Shown: positions 1-9,333 of the stretch, piece by piece | Layout of the letters: every line of letters starts with the position of its first letter | Numbering within the stretch: position 1 is the stretch's first letter | Assembly: GCF_904063055.1 (NCBI RefSeq) | Contig: NZ_CAJFCN010000006.1 | Span: 342,453-406,452 of the forward strand | Length of the DNA: 64,000 nt | Direction of reading: 5' to 3' | Source of the DNA: Pseudomonas paracarnis | GTDB lineage: Bacteria > Pseudomonadota > Gammaproteobacteria > Pseudomonadales > Pseudomonadaceae | Notes under the pieces: model-generated | Databases searched by the model: none | What the model saw: the letters and a program-made list of their open reading frames with translations, nothing else | What the model was told of the DNA's origin: nothing | Position numbers and translations under genes: made by a program

Positions 1-23
1 TCTGAAGCAGAACTTCAATCAAC

Positions 24-112
24 TGTGGGAGCTGGCTTGCCTGCGATAGCTGACATCCAGTCAATTCATGTGGGGCTGACACACCGCTATCGCAGGCAAG
101 CCAGCTCCCACA
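24..112. repeat. REP inverted pair
   Basis: Two inverted copies of the Pseudomonas REP unit (TGTGGGAGCTGGCTTGCCTG and its complement) surround a spacer of about 40 bases. The pair lies just downstream of prpD. Such pairs can fold into long hairpins and may protect or end the transcript. Confidence 0.85.
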
Positions 113-128
113 TTAACCGCGTTGTTTT

Positions 129-1613
129 TCAGATCGTGAGCAGGTCCATGAAACGGTTGACTGGCGTCGCCTCAAGCCGTGCCTGATCCTTGCACAACGC
201 AAAGATTTCGGCGCTGCGTTGCGCAGTGAACCGCGTGGCTAGGTTGGCCTTGAACTTGTCTTCCAGCAGTGGAATGCCGTCCACCCGACGGCGACGATGG
301 CCAATCGGATACTCCACCGCCACCTGCTCGGTGCAGGTGCCATCCGTGAAAAACACCTGCACCGCATTGGCAATGGAGCGCTTGTCGGCCTCCAGGTATT
401 CGCGGCTGTAGCGCGGGTCTTCGACGATGACCATCTTGTCGCGCAGCTGATCAATGATCGGGTGGGCCGCGTGGAAATCATCTTCATACTGCTCGGCCAC
501 CAGGTTGCCGAACGCCAACGGCACGGCGGTCATGTATTGCAGGCAGTGGTCGCGATCAGCGGCGTTGGCCAACGGGCCGACCTTGGAAATAATGCGAATC
601 GCCGACTCGTGGGTAGTGATCACGATGCGCTCGATTTCATGCAGGCGATGCTTGAGCTGCGGGTGCAGGGCGACTGCCGCTTCACAGGCCGTTTGCGCGT
701 GAAACTCGGCCGGGAAGCTGATCTTGAACAGCACGTTCTCCATCACGTAGGTGCCGTAGGGTTGGGGCAGGCTGAACGCGCGCTTATCCTCGGGCTTGAG
801 CGCCAAGTCCTTGTTGGTGTGGCTGAACAGCACGTCGTAGAAGCCCCACTGCGGCGCACTCAATACACCGGGGATGCCCATTTCGCCACGCAAGGCGATG
901 TCTGCCAGGCGTACGCCGCGGCTCGATGCATCGCCTGCGGCCCAGGATTTGCGCGAGCCGGCATTCGGTGCATGGCGATAGGTGCGCAGCGCCTGGCCAT
1001 CGACAAAAGCGTGTGACAACGCCGATAGCAGTTGCTCGCGGTTGGCGCCCATCAGCTTGGCGGTGACCGCCGTGGTAGCGACTTTCACCAGCAACACATG
1101 GTCGAGGCCTACCCGGTTGAAGGAGTTTTCCAAGGCAATCACACCTTGGATTTCGTGGGCCATGATCATCGCTTCCAGCACTGCACGCACGGTCAACGGC
1201 GCGTCGCCATTGGCCAGGCGCTTTTGCGACAGGTGATCGGCCACGGCGAGGATGCCGCCCAGGTTGTCCGAAGGGTGGCCCCATTCAGCAGCGAGCCAGG
1301 TGTCGTTGTAGTCGAGCCAGCGCACGATGCAACCGATATCCCAGGCGGCCTTGACCGGGTCCAGGCGGAACGAAGTGCCCGGCACCCGTGCGCCAAACGG
1401 CACCACGGTACCCTCTACCATCGGCCCCAGGTGCTTGGTGCACTCGGGGAAGCGCAGGGCCAGCAGGCCACAGCCGAGGGTGTCCATCAGGCAGTTGCGG
1501 GCGGTATCCAGGGCGTCCTGGGAGTCGATGCGGTAGTTGAGGACGTAGTCGGCGATGTCCTGCAACACCGGGTCGTAGTCGGGACGGTTGTTCTGGTCGA
1601 CGTTGGCGCTCAT
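129..1613 (-). CDS. prpD: 2-methylcitrate dehydratase PrpD
   Basis: A 494-residue protein of the MmgE/PrpD family. It dehydrates 2-methylcitrate to 2-methylaconitate in cytosolic propionate catabolism. The start is placed at the ATG that begins MSANVDQNN, because a good ribosome site (AGGAGAA) lies just upstream. The longer open frame would run back into a palindromic repeat. It is the last gene of the prp cluster, separated from prpF by that repeat. The same cluster carries acnD and prpF, which perform the same dehydration by an iron-sulfur route, so PrpD may be partly redundant here. Confidence 0.93.
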   Translation of the reverse strand: MSANVDQNNRPDYDPVLQDIADYVLNYRIDSQDALDTARNCLMDTLGCGLLALRFPECTKHLGPMVEGTVVPFGARVPGTSFRLDPVKAAWDIGCIVRWLDYNDTWLAAEWGHPSDNLGGILAVADHLSQKRLANGDAPLTVRAVLEAMIMAHEIQGVIALENSFNRVGLDHVLLVKVATTAVTAKLMGANREQLLSALSHAFVDGQALRTYRHAPNAGSRKSWAAGDASSRGVRLADIALRGEMGIPGVLSAPQWGFYDVLFSHTNKDLALKPEDKRAFSLPQPYGTYVMENVLFKISFPAEFHAQTACEAAVALHPQLKHRLHEIERIVITTHESAIRIISKVGPLANAADRDHCLQYMTAVPLAFGNLVAEQYEDDFHAAHPIIDQLRDKMVIVEDPRYSREYLEADKRSIANAVQVFFTDGTCTEQVAVEYPIGHRRRRVDGIPLLEDKFKANLATRFTAQRSAEIFALCKDQARLEATPVNRFMDLLTI

Positions 1614-1660
1614 GGCGGTTCTCCTAAAAGTTGGTTGTTCCATCCTCAGGGTCAGGGTTT

Positions 1661-1765
1661 GATCGTTCCCACGCTCCGCGTGGGAATGCATCCCGTGACG
1701 CTCTGCGTCACAGCAGGACGCAGAGCGTCCCAGGCGGCGTTCCCACGCGGAGCGTGGGAACGATC
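1661..1765. repeat. Palindromic intergenic repeat (GATCGTTCCCACGCTCCGCG family)
   Basis: A long inverted repeat with outer arms GATCGTTCCCACGC.../...GCGTGGGAACGATC and inner arms built on GACGCTCTGCGTC. It sits between prpF and prpD. The same family recurs near 38.14 kb and 44.9 kb. It is a second repeat family, distinct from the GTGGGAGC REP units. Confidence 0.85.
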
Positions 1766-1768
1766 AAG

Positions 1769-2959
1769 CTAGAAAGCGTCGCCGGGGATGCGCACATAGC
1801 CTTCCATTAACACCCGTGCGCTGCGGCTCATGATGGCTTTCTTCACCACCCATTCACCGTCCACCTGGCTGGCCTCAGCCCCCACGCGCAAGGTGCCGGA
1901 CGGATGCCCGAAGCGCACGGCATTGCGCTCTACGCCGCCCGCCGCCAGGTTGACCAAGGTGCCGGAAATCGCCGCGGCGGTGCCAATCGCTACCGCCGCG
2001 GTGCCCATCATCGCGTGGTGAAGTTTGCCCATCGACAAGGCGCGCACCAGCAGGTCCACATCGCCGGCCTTGATCGCCTTGCCGCTGGAGGCCACGTAAT
2101 CGGCAGGTTTGGCCACGAATGCCACCTTGGGCGTGTGCTGGCGCTGGGCGGCTTCGTCCAGGTGTTTGATCAGGCCCATGCGCAACGCGCCATACGCCCG
2201 CACGGTCTCGAACATCGCCAGGGCCTTGGGGTCGCTGTTGATCGCGCCTTGCAGCTCGGTACCGGTGTAGCCGAGGTCTTGGGCGTTGATGAAAATCGTC
2301 GGGATACCGGCGTTGATCAACGTGGCCTTGAAGGTACCGACGCCGGGTACCTCCAGGTCGTCGACGAGGTTGCCAGTGGGGAACATCGAGCCACCACCGC
2401 CCTCTTCTTCCGCCGCCGGGTCCATGAATTCCAACTGCACTTCGGCAGCCGGGAAGGTCACGCCGTCCAGTTCAAAGTCGCCGGTTTCCTGCACCGCGCC
2501 GTCAGTGATTGGCACGTGGGCGATGATGGTCTTGCCGATATTGGCCTGCCACACCCGCACCACGGCCACGCCGTTATGGGGTACGCGGGCCGCATCGACC
2601 AGGCCGGCACTGATGGCGAACGAACCCACCGCCGCCGACAGGTTGCCGCAGTTGCCGCTCCAATCGACAAATGGCTTGTCGATGGAGACCTGGCCGAACA
2701 GGTAATCCACGTCGTGATCGGCGCGGCTGCTTTTGGCCAGGATCACAGTCTTGCTGGTGCTCGAGGTGGCCCCACCCATGCCGTCGATCTGCTTGTCATA
2801 GGGGTCGGGGCTGCCAATCACCCGCAGCAACAAGGCGTCGCGTGCAGGGCCCGGCACCTGCGCCGCGGCGGGCAGGTCCTGGAGGCTGAAGAACACGCCC
2901 TTGCTGGTGCCGCCACGCATGTAGGTGGCGGGGATTTTGATTTGCGCTACGTGTGCCAT
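1769..2959 (-). CDS. prpF: 2-methylaconitate cis-trans isomerase PrpF
   Basis: A 396-residue PrpF-family isomerase with a diaminopimelate-epimerase-like fold. It converts the trans 2-methylaconitate produced by AcnD into the cis isomer that aconitase can hydrate. The N-terminal MRGGTSKGVFF segment and a glycine-rich stretch ending GGGGSMFPTGN are typical of the family. The ATG follows an AGGATAACC ribosome site. It lies 11 bases downstream of acnD, so the two are almost certainly co-transcribed and act as a functional pair. Confidence 0.93.
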   Translation of the reverse strand: MAHVAQIKIPATYMRGGTSKGVFFSLQDLPAAAQVPGPARDALLLRVIGSPDPYDKQIDGMGGATSSTSKTVILAKSSRADHDVDYLFGQVSIDKPFVDWSGNCGNLSAAVGSFAISAGLVDAARVPHNGVAVVRVWQANIGKTIIAHVPITDGAVQETGDFELDGVTFPAAEVQLEFMDPAAEEEGGGGSMFPTGNLVDDLEVPGVGTFKATLINAGIPTIFINAQDLGYTGTELQGAINSDPKALAMFETVRAYGALRMGLIKHLDEAAQRQHTPKVAFVAKPADYVASSGKAIKAGDVDLLVRALSMGKLHHAMMGTAAVAIGTAAAISGTLVNLAAGGVERNAVRFGHPSGTLRVGAEASQVDGEWVVKKAIMSRSARVLMEGYVRIPGDAF

Positions 2960-2970
2960 GGTTATCCTCT

Positions 2971-5565
2971 TCAGGCGGTCGCCTTTGATTCCAGGAAGTC
3001 CTGGGCGAAACGTTGCAACACGCCACCGGCTTCGTAGATCGACACTTCTTCGGCGGTGTCCAGGCGGCAGGTCACTGGCACCTCGACACGTTCGCCATTC
3101 TTGCGGTTGATCACCAGGGTCAGTTGCGCACGCGGGGTGCGCTCGCCGACCACGTCATAGGTTTCACTGCCGTCGATTTGCAGGGTGTGGCGGTCGGTGC
3201 CTGGCAGGAACTCCAGGGGCAACACGCCCATGCCCACCAGGTTGGTGCGGTGGATACGCTCGAAGCCTTCGGCGGCAATCGCTTCCACACCGGCCAGGCG
3301 TACGCCCTTGGCCGCCCAGTCGCGGGACGAGCCCTGGCCATAGTCGGCGCCGGCGATGATGATCAGCGGTTGCTTGCGCTCCATGTAAGTCTCGATGGCT
3401 TCCCACATCCGCGTGACCTTGCCTTCCGGCTCGATACGCGCAAGAGAGCCCTGCTTGACCTTGCCGTTTTCTTGCACCATTTCGTTGAACAGTTTCGGGT
3501 TGGCGAAGGTGGCGCGCTGCGCCGTCAAATGGTCGCCCCTGTGGGTGGCGTAGGAGTTGAAGTCGACCTCGGGCAAGCCCATTTTCGCCAGGTATTCACC
3601 GGCGGCGCTGTCCAGCATGATTGCGTTGGACGGCGACAAGTGGTCGGTGGTGATGTTGTCCGGCAGCACCGCCAGCGGGCGCATACCTTTGAGCGGTCGT
3701 GCACCGGCCAGCGCGCCTTCCCAGTACGGCGGGCGGCGGATATAGGTGCTTTGTGGGCGCCAGTCGTACAGCGGCGTGACCTTGGGCCCGGTGTCTTCGT
3801 GAATGGCGAACATCGGGATATACACCGCACGGAATTGCTCGGGTTTTACCGAAGCCTTGACCACCGCGTCGATCTCTTCATCGCTCGGCCAGATGTCTTG
3901 CAGGCGGATTTCGTTGCCGTCGGCATCCAGGCCGAGCACGTCCTTCTCGATGTCGAAACGGATGGTACCGGCAATCGCATAGGCCACCACCAGCGGCGGC
4001 GACGCCAGGAAGGCTTGCTTGGCGTAAGGGTGAATGCGCCCGTCAAAGTTGCGGTTACCCGACAACACCGCGGTGGCGTACAGGTCGCGGTCGATGATCT
4101 CTTGCTGGATCACCGGGTCGAGTGCGCCGGACATGCCGTTGCAGGTGGTGCAGGCAAAGGCCACCACGCCAAAACCGAGTTTTTCCAGCTCATGGCCCAG
4201 GCCGGCTTCGTCCAGGTACATGGCCACGGTTTTCGAGCCCGGCGCCAAAGACGACTTGACCCACGGCTTGCGGGTCAGCCCCAGCTTGTTGGCGTTGCGT
4301 GCCAACAGGCCGGCGGCAATCACGTTGCGCGGGTTGCTGGTGTTGGTGCAACTGGTGATGGCGGCGATGATCACTGCGCCGTCGGGCATTTGCCCCGGCA
4401 CGTCATCCCATTGGCCGGCAATGCCTTTCGACGCAAGGTCGCGGGTGGCCAGGCGGGCATGGGGGTTGCTCGGGCCGGCCATGTTGCGCACGACGCTGGA
4501 GAGGTCGAAGCTCAGGCTGCGCTCGTACTGCGCGCCTTTCAGGTCGTCCGCCCACAGGCCAGTGTGGCGTGCATATTGCTCGACCAGGGCGACTTGTTCG
4601 TCTTCGCGGCCGGTGAGTTTGAGGTAAGCGATGGTTTGCGCGTCGATGTAGAACATCGCGGCGGTGGCGCCGTACTCCGGGGCCATGTTGGAGATGGTGG
4701 CACGGTCACCCAAAGTGAGTGCCGACGCCCCTTCGCCGAAGAACTCCAGCCAGGCGCCGACCACCTTCTGCTGGCGCAGGAATTCGGTGAGCGCCAGCAC
4801 CATATCGGTGGCGGTGATGCCCGGTTGCAGCTTGCCGGTCAATTCCACGCCCACGCTTTCCGGCAGGCGCATCCACGACGCGCGGCCGAGCATCACGCTC
4901 TCGGCTTCCAGGCCACCGACGCCGATGGCGATCACCCCCAGGGCGTCTACGTGAGGCGTATGGCTGTCGGTGCCGACACAGGTATCCGGGAAGGCCACGC
5001 CGTCACGCACTTGAATCACCGGGGACATTTTCTCCAGATTGATCTGGTGCATGATGCCGTTGCCCGGCGGGATCACATCAACGTTCTTGAAGGCCTTTTT
5101 GGTCCACTCGATAAAGTGGAAGCGGTCTTCGTTGCGACGGTCTTCAATGGCGCGGTTTTTTTCGAAGGCTTGCGGGTCAAAGCCACCGGCCTCGACGGCC
5201 AGTGAATGGTCGACGATCAGTTGGGTGGGCACCACCGGGTTGACCTGCGCCGGGTCGCCGCCTTGCTGGGCGATGGCATCGCGCAGGCCGGCGAGGTCGA
5301 CCAGAGCGGTCTGGCCGAGGATGTCATGGCACACCACGCGGGCGGGGAACCACGGGAAGTCGAGGTCGCGCTTGCGCTCGATCAGTTGGCTCAGGGACGC
5401 GTCGAGGGTGGCCGGGTCGCAACGGCGCACCAGGTTCTCGGCGAGCACGCGCGAAGTGTAGGGCAGCGTGGCGTAGGCGCCGGGGGTGATTGCCTCGACA
5501 GCCGCACGGGCGTCGAAGAAATCCAGGCGGCTGCCGGGGAGCGGTTTGCGAAATTCAGTGTTCAT
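2971..5565 (-). CDS. acnD: Fe/S-dependent 2-methylisocitrate dehydratase AcnD
   Basis: An 864-residue aconitase-superfamily enzyme. It dehydrates 2-methylcitrate to 2-methyl-trans-aconitate and needs PrpF to complete the pathway. Cluster cysteines are visible in the SCTNTSNPRN and CTTCNG motifs, with the aconitase C-terminal swivel domain (GSSRDWAAKG) near the end. The length matches the AcnD subgroup rather than AcnB. It is followed closely by prpF and preceded by a REP pair separating it from prpC. Confidence 0.94.
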   Translation of the reverse strand: MNTEFRKPLPGSRLDFFDARAAVEAITPGAYATLPYTSRVLAENLVRRCDPATLDASLSQLIERKRDLDFPWFPARVVCHDILGQTALVDLAGLRDAIAQQGGDPAQVNPVVPTQLIVDHSLAVEAGGFDPQAFEKNRAIEDRRNEDRFHFIEWTKKAFKNVDVIPPGNGIMHQINLEKMSPVIQVRDGVAFPDTCVGTDSHTPHVDALGVIAIGVGGLEAESVMLGRASWMRLPESVGVELTGKLQPGITATDMVLALTEFLRQQKVVGAWLEFFGEGASALTLGDRATISNMAPEYGATAAMFYIDAQTIAYLKLTGREDEQVALVEQYARHTGLWADDLKGAQYERSLSFDLSSVVRNMAGPSNPHARLATRDLASKGIAGQWDDVPGQMPDGAVIIAAITSCTNTSNPRNVIAAGLLARNANKLGLTRKPWVKSSLAPGSKTVAMYLDEAGLGHELEKLGFGVVAFACTTCNGMSGALDPVIQQEIIDRDLYATAVLSGNRNFDGRIHPYAKQAFLASPPLVVAYAIAGTIRFDIEKDVLGLDADGNEIRLQDIWPSDEEIDAVVKASVKPEQFRAVYIPMFAIHEDTGPKVTPLYDWRPQSTYIRRPPYWEGALAGARPLKGMRPLAVLPDNITTDHLSPSNAIMLDSAAGEYLAKMGLPEVDFNSYATHRGDHLTAQRATFANPKLFNEMVQENGKVKQGSLARIEPEGKVTRMWEAIETYMERKQPLIIIAGADYGQGSSRDWAAKGVRLAGVEAIAAEGFERIHRTNLVGMGVLPLEFLPGTDRHTLQIDGSETYDVVGERTPRAQLTLVINRKNGERVEVPVTCRLDTAEEVSIYEAGGVLQRFAQDFLESKATA

Positions 5566-5624
5566 CGTCAGGACTCGGTCACGGTAAGTTCGAAAGGTGA
5601 ACTGTCGACACTGGCTTTGTTTCC

Positions 5625-5711
5625 TGTGGGAGCTGGCTTGCCTGCGATGGCATCACTGTGGTGTGACAGGTACACCGAGGTGATGCCATCGCAGGCAAGC
5701 CAGCTCCCACA
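5625..5711. repeat. REP inverted pair
   Basis: Inverted GTGGGAGCTGGCTTGCCTGC units with the inner extension GATGGCATCAC/GTGATGCCATC. They lie between prpC and acnD inside the prp transcription unit and may modulate relative expression by stabilising upstream mRNA. Confidence 0.85.
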
Positions 5712-5748
5712 CACAAGCACATGAGCCAGCGGGCACAGCCCATCCCAT

Positions 5749-6876
5749 TCAGCGACGTTCGATTGGCACGAACTTGCGCTGCTCAACGCCGGTGTACTCG
5801 GCGCTTGGACGGATGATGCGGTTGTTGGCGCGCTGCTCGAACACATGCGCAGCCCAGCCAGTCAGGCGCGAGCATACGAAAATCGGCGTGAACAGCTTGG
5901 TCGGGATGCCCATGAAGTGGTACGCCGAGGCATGGTAGAAATCGGCGTTAGGAAACAGCTTCTTCTGTTCCCACATGGTCTTGTCGATGGCTTCGGAGAC
6001 CGGGAACAACACGGTGTCGCCCACTTCGTCAGCGAGCTTTTTCGACCAGCCCTTGATCACTTCATTGCGCGGATCGCTGTCTTTATAGATCGCGTGGCCA
6101 AAGCCCATGATCTTGTCTTTGCGCGCCAACATGCCAAGGGTGCCTTCAACCGCTTCCTGGGCCGAGGAGAAACGTTCGATCATTTCCATCGCCGCTTCGT
6201 TGGCACCGCCGTGCAGCGGGCCGCGCAGGGAGCCGATGGCAGCGGTGACGCAGGAATACAGGTCGGACAATGTCGATGCACACACCCGTGCGGTGAAGGT
6301 CGAAGCGTTGAATTCGTGTTCAGCGTAGAGGATCAGCGACACGTTCATCACTTTGACGTGCAGCTCGCTCGGTTTCTTGCCATGCAGCAGGTGCAGGAAG
6401 TGGCCACCGATGCTCGGCTCGTCGGTCACGCAGTCGATGCGCTGGCCGTCGTGGCTGAAGCGATACCAGTAGCACATGATCGCCGGGAACGCGGCGAGCA
6501 GGCGGTCGGTGACATCGCGCTGCACGCTGAAATCTTTCTCCGGCTCGATATTGCCCAGGAACGAGCACCCGGTGCGCATCACGTCCATCGGATGGGCGTC
6601 GGCGGGGATGCGTTCGAGCACTTCTTTCAGGGCCTGGGGCAGGTCACGCAGTTTGCTCAGCTTGTTGCTGTAAGCGGCCAGTTCGGCCTGGGTTGGCAGT
6701 TCACCGTACAGCAGCAGGTAGGCGACTTCTTCAAACTGGGCGTCGGCGGCCAGTTCGCGTACGTCGTAGCCACGGTAGGTCAGGCCGGCGCCGGCCTGGC
6801 CCACGGTGGACAGTGCAGTCTGCCCGGCGACCTGGCCACGCAGGCCAGCACCACTCAATACTTTTGCTTCAGCCAT
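5749..6876 (-). CDS. prpC: 2-methylcitrate synthase PrpC
   Basis: A 375-residue citrate-synthase-family enzyme that condenses propionyl-CoA with oxaloacetate. Family signatures include GGANEAAMEMIERF and the GFGHAIYKDSDPR active-site region with its catalytic His. The short length fits PrpC and dimeric citrate synthases. The ATG is preceded by TTGGAGAACG. It sits 42 bases after prpB in the propionate operon. Confidence 0.94.
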   Translation of the reverse strand: MAEAKVLSGAGLRGQVAGQTALSTVGQAGAGLTYRGYDVRELAADAQFEEVAYLLLYGELPTQAELAAYSNKLSKLRDLPQALKEVLERIPADAHPMDVMRTGCSFLGNIEPEKDFSVQRDVTDRLLAAFPAIMCYWYRFSHDGQRIDCVTDEPSIGGHFLHLLHGKKPSELHVKVMNVSLILYAEHEFNASTFTARVCASTLSDLYSCVTAAIGSLRGPLHGGANEAAMEMIERFSSAQEAVEGTLGMLARKDKIMGFGHAIYKDSDPRNEVIKGWSKKLADEVGDTVLFPVSEAIDKTMWEQKKLFPNADFYHASAYHFMGIPTKLFTPIFVCSRLTGWAAHVFEQRANNRIIRPSAEYTGVEQRKFVPIERR

Positions 6877-6918
6877 GTTCGTTCTCCAATTTTGTAGTTG
6901 TTCAGGGAACCACAGGGT

Positions 6919-7812
6919 TTATTTTTTCGCGGCGAACAGCGCGTCGAGCTTCTGCTCGAAGGTGTGGTAGTCGATGCGATCGTAAAGCTCCATGCGCGTT
7001 TGCATGGTGTCGATCACATTCTGCTGGGTACCGTCGCGACGAATCGCGGTGTAGACATTCTCGGCCGCCTTGTTCATGGCACGGAAAGCCGAGAGCGGGT
7101 ACAGCACAATGGAAACATCCGCAGATTTCAACTGTTCGGTGGTGTACAGCGGTGTGGCGCCGAACTCGGTGATGTTCGCCAGGATCGGCGCCTTCACGCG
7201 GGAGGCGAACAGCTTGTACATCTCCAGTTCAGTGATGGCTTCCGGGAACACCATGTCGGCACCGGCCTCGATGCACGCGGCGGCACGCTCCAGCGCGGAC
7301 TCCAGGCCCTCGACCGCCAGGGCGTCGGTGCGCGCCATGATCACGAAGCTGTCATCGGTGCGCGCATCCACGGCGGCCTTGATGCGGTCGACCATTTCTT
7401 GCTGGGACACGATTTCTTTGTTGGGGCGATGACCGCAGCGCTTGGCGCCCACCTGGTCTTCGATATGGATGGCGGCGGTGCCGAACTTGATCATCGACTT
7501 GACGGTACGTGCCACGTTGAACGCCGAGGAGCCGAAACCGGTGTCCACGTCCACCAGCAGCGGCAGGTCGCACACGTCGGTAATGCGGCGCACGTCGGTG
7601 AGCACGTCATCCAGGCCGGTGATGCCCAAGTCCGGCACGCCCAGGGAGCCGGCGGCTACACCGCCACCTGACAGGTAAATCGCCTTGAAGCCGGCGCGCT
7701 TGGCCAAGAGCGCATGGTTGGCATTGATGGCGCCCACCACTTGCAAGGGCTGTTCGCTGGCGACGGCGTCACGGAAACGCTGGCCGGGAGTGCTGTTGTT
7801 GTTGGAACTCAT
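6919..7812 (-). CDS. prpB: Methylisocitrate lyase PrpB
   Basis: A 297-residue isocitrate-lyase-superfamily protein that cleaves 2-methylisocitrate to pyruvate and succinate. The active-site motif KRCGH (GAKRCGHRPNKE) and the metal-binding DVDTGFG segment are intact. Its ATG overlaps the stop of the regulator gene by four bases (ATGA), which implies translational coupling to that gene. Confidence 0.95.
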   Translation of the reverse strand: MSSNNNSTPGQRFRDAVASEQPLQVVGAINANHALLAKRAGFKAIYLSGGGVAAGSLGVPDLGITGLDDVLTDVRRITDVCDLPLLVDVDTGFGSSAFNVARTVKSMIKFGTAAIHIEDQVGAKRCGHRPNKEIVSQQEMVDRIKAAVDARTDDSFVIMARTDALAVEGLESALERAAACIEAGADMVFPEAITELEMYKLFASRVKAPILANITEFGATPLYTTEQLKSADVSIVLYPLSAFRAMNKAAENVYTAIRRDGTQQNVIDTMQTRMELYDRIDYHTFEQKLDALFAAKK

Positions 7813-8522
7813 GACTCACCTCGTGATGAAGGCGCACCGTCCGGGAAGTGACGGGCAATGTTGCGTTTGGAGGCGCCGATATGCCGGCGCATCAACAGTT
7901 CGGCCAGTTCACCGTCGCGATCGGCAATCGCGTCCAGAATGCGGTGATGCTCGGCAAAGGCCTGACGTGGACGATTGGGGGTGGCGGAGAACTGGATGCG
8001 GTACATGCGCACCAGTTGATACAGCTCGCCGCAGAGCATTTGGGTGAGGGTGCGGTTACCGGCACCTTGAATGATGCGGTAGTGAAAATCGAAGTCGCCT
8101 TCCTGCTGGTAATAGCCGACACCGGCCTGGAACGCCGCATCCCGTTCGTGGGTGTGCAACACCTGGCGCAGCTCCTCGATCTCTGCGTCAGTCATACGCT
8201 CGGCGGCCAGGCGACAGGCCATGCCCTCTAAGGACTCGCGAATCTCATACAGTTCGACCAGCTCGGCGTGACTCAAAGACACCACGCGTGCGCCGACATG
8301 AGGCACCCGCACCAGCAGGCGCTGGCCTTCCAGGCGATGGATCGCTTCGCGCAGCGGGCCGCGACTGATGCCGTAGGTGCGCGCCAGCTCCGGCTCGGAA
8401 ATCTTGCTACCGGGGGCGATTTCGCCTTTGACGATGGCGGCCTGGATACGCCGGAAGACGTTCTCTGACATGGTCTGGGAATCGTCTGGTGCCACCGATG
8501 GTTTTTCCAGTTGCTCCAGCAT
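7809..8522 (-). CDS. GntR-family (FCD) regulator of the prp operon
   Basis: A 237-residue FadR/VanR-type regulator: an N-terminal winged helix (about residues 20-85, with RTYGISRGPLREAIHRLEGQ) and a C-terminal FCD ligand domain. The ATG at 8522 is chosen over a TTG seven codons upstream because it has an AAAGGTG ribosome site. It leads the prp cluster and overlaps prpB. By context it senses a methylcitrate-cycle intermediate and controls its own operon. The TTGTCGACAA operators flanking the promoter support autoregulation. Confidence 0.88.
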   Translation of the reverse strand: MLEQLEKPSVAPDDSQTMSENVFRRIQAAIVKGEIAPGSKISEPELARTYGISRGPLREAIHRLEGQRLLVRVPHVGARVVSLSHAELVELYEIRESLEGMACRLAAERMTDAEIEELRQVLHTHERDAAFQAGVGYYQQEGDFDFHYRIIQGAGNRTLTQMLCGELYQLVRMYRIQFSATPNRPRQAFAEHHRILDAIADRDGELAELLMRRHIGASKRNIARHFPDGAPSSRGES

Positions 8523-8551
8523 TGTCGACACCTTTAAAATCAATGCCGCAA

Positions 8552-8580
8552 AAACTAGCCAATAAGCCTCTCATAGTCAA
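8552..8580 (-). promoter_or_regulatory. Candidate sigma-70 promoter of the prp operon
   Basis: On the minus strand a -35 TTGACT (8575-8580) and a -10 TAGTTT (8552-8557) are separated by 17 bases. They are placed 30-58 bases upstream of the regulator start. Operator-like palindromes lie on both sides. This is a sequence match only. Confidence 0.5.
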
Positions 8581-8593
8581 AGAATAAATACAC

Positions 8594-8605
8594 ATTGTCG
8601 ACAAT
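8594..8605. promoter_or_regulatory. GntR-type operator ATTGTCGACAAT
   Basis: A perfect 12-base palindrome just upstream of the candidate prp promoter. It fits the TNGTNNACNA pattern of FadR-subfamily GntR operators. A second copy (TTGTCGACA, 8522-8530) overlaps the regulator's start codon region. The pair suggests dual-site repression. Confidence 0.6.
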
Positions 8606-8790
8606 CGTCTAATAACCCCATCAATCGCCCGCCCAGGCATGGCCGCCTGCCAGCGCTGGCGCCAAAAAAGCATCATGTTAGAATGCCCGCCGCTTTTGCC
8701 TGACATCAGATGATGAAAGGGCGCACCCGAGATTGCGCAGCAATGCCAGTCCCCATGAAATGAACAGTGCACTGCCCTGCCTCAGGATTT

Positions 8791-9315
8791 ATGAGACTCA
8801 AGCCTTACCTACTAGTGATGTGCCTGCTGTGCATACCGAGCCTTGGCGCTGGCGCCGAGAAGACCGTGTACGGCCTGAATGAATACGCCAAGCTTGCGGG
8901 TATCGACCTGGAAGTGGCGGCCAAACTCGACACCGGCGCCAAGACCGCCTCGTTGAGTGCCCGCGATATCAAGCGCTTCAAGCGCAATGGCGAATCCTGG
9001 GTACGCTTCTACCTGGCCATCGACACCGCCCATTCCCACCCCATCGAACTGCCCCTGGCGCGTGTCAGCAAGATCAAGCGCCGCGCCGGCGACTACGACC
9101 CCGATGAGGACAAGAACTACACCGCCCGCCCAGTGATTGCGCTGGATATCTGCATGGGCAGTGCTTTACGCAGCATCGAAGTGAACTTGACTGACCGCAG
9201 CGCATTCCAATACCCGCTGCTGATTGGCTCCGAAGCCTTGAAACGCTTTGATGCGCTGGTCGACCCCAGTCTTAAATATGCAGCAGGCAAACCCGCCTGC
9301 GCCGCCGACGCTTAA
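8791..9315 (+). CDS. Retropepsin-like aspartic protease (RimB/PF05618 family)
   Basis: A 174-residue protein with an N-terminal signal sequence (MRLKPYLLVMCLLCIPSLGAGA). The LDTGAKTASL motif around residue 45 carries the retropepsin-type Asp-Thr-Gly-Ala active site. The family is often labelled 'ATP-dependent zinc protease', but the motif points to an aspartic protease fold. The ATG at 8791 is chosen over an upstream GTG because the signal peptide begins there. It is the first of three genes; the next two encode a transglutaminase-like membrane protein and an ATP-grasp ligase. The operon may make and trim an amide-linked peptide modification in the periplasm. The substrate is unknown. Confidence 0.85.
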   Translation: MRLKPYLLVMCLLCIPSLGAGAEKTVYGLNEYAKLAGIDLEVAAKLDTGAKTASLSARDIKRFKRNGESWVRFYLAIDTAHSHPIELPLARVSKIKRRAGDYDPDEDKNYTARPVIALDICMGSALRSIEVNLTDRSAFQYPLLIGSEALKRFDALVDPSLKYAAGKPACAADA

Positions 9316-9333
9316 TACCGCCGAGTAAACCGA

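Noticed and set aside
297..1016. Long plus-strand open frame opposite prpD
   Set aside because: Antisense shadow of a well-recognised gene; same applies to the very long frames opposite acnD and the multifunctional beta-oxidation gene.
3013..5205. 730-codon plus-strand frame opposite acnD
   Set aside because: Amino acid content (very high His, Gly, Arg) is that of an antisense frame in a GC-rich gene.
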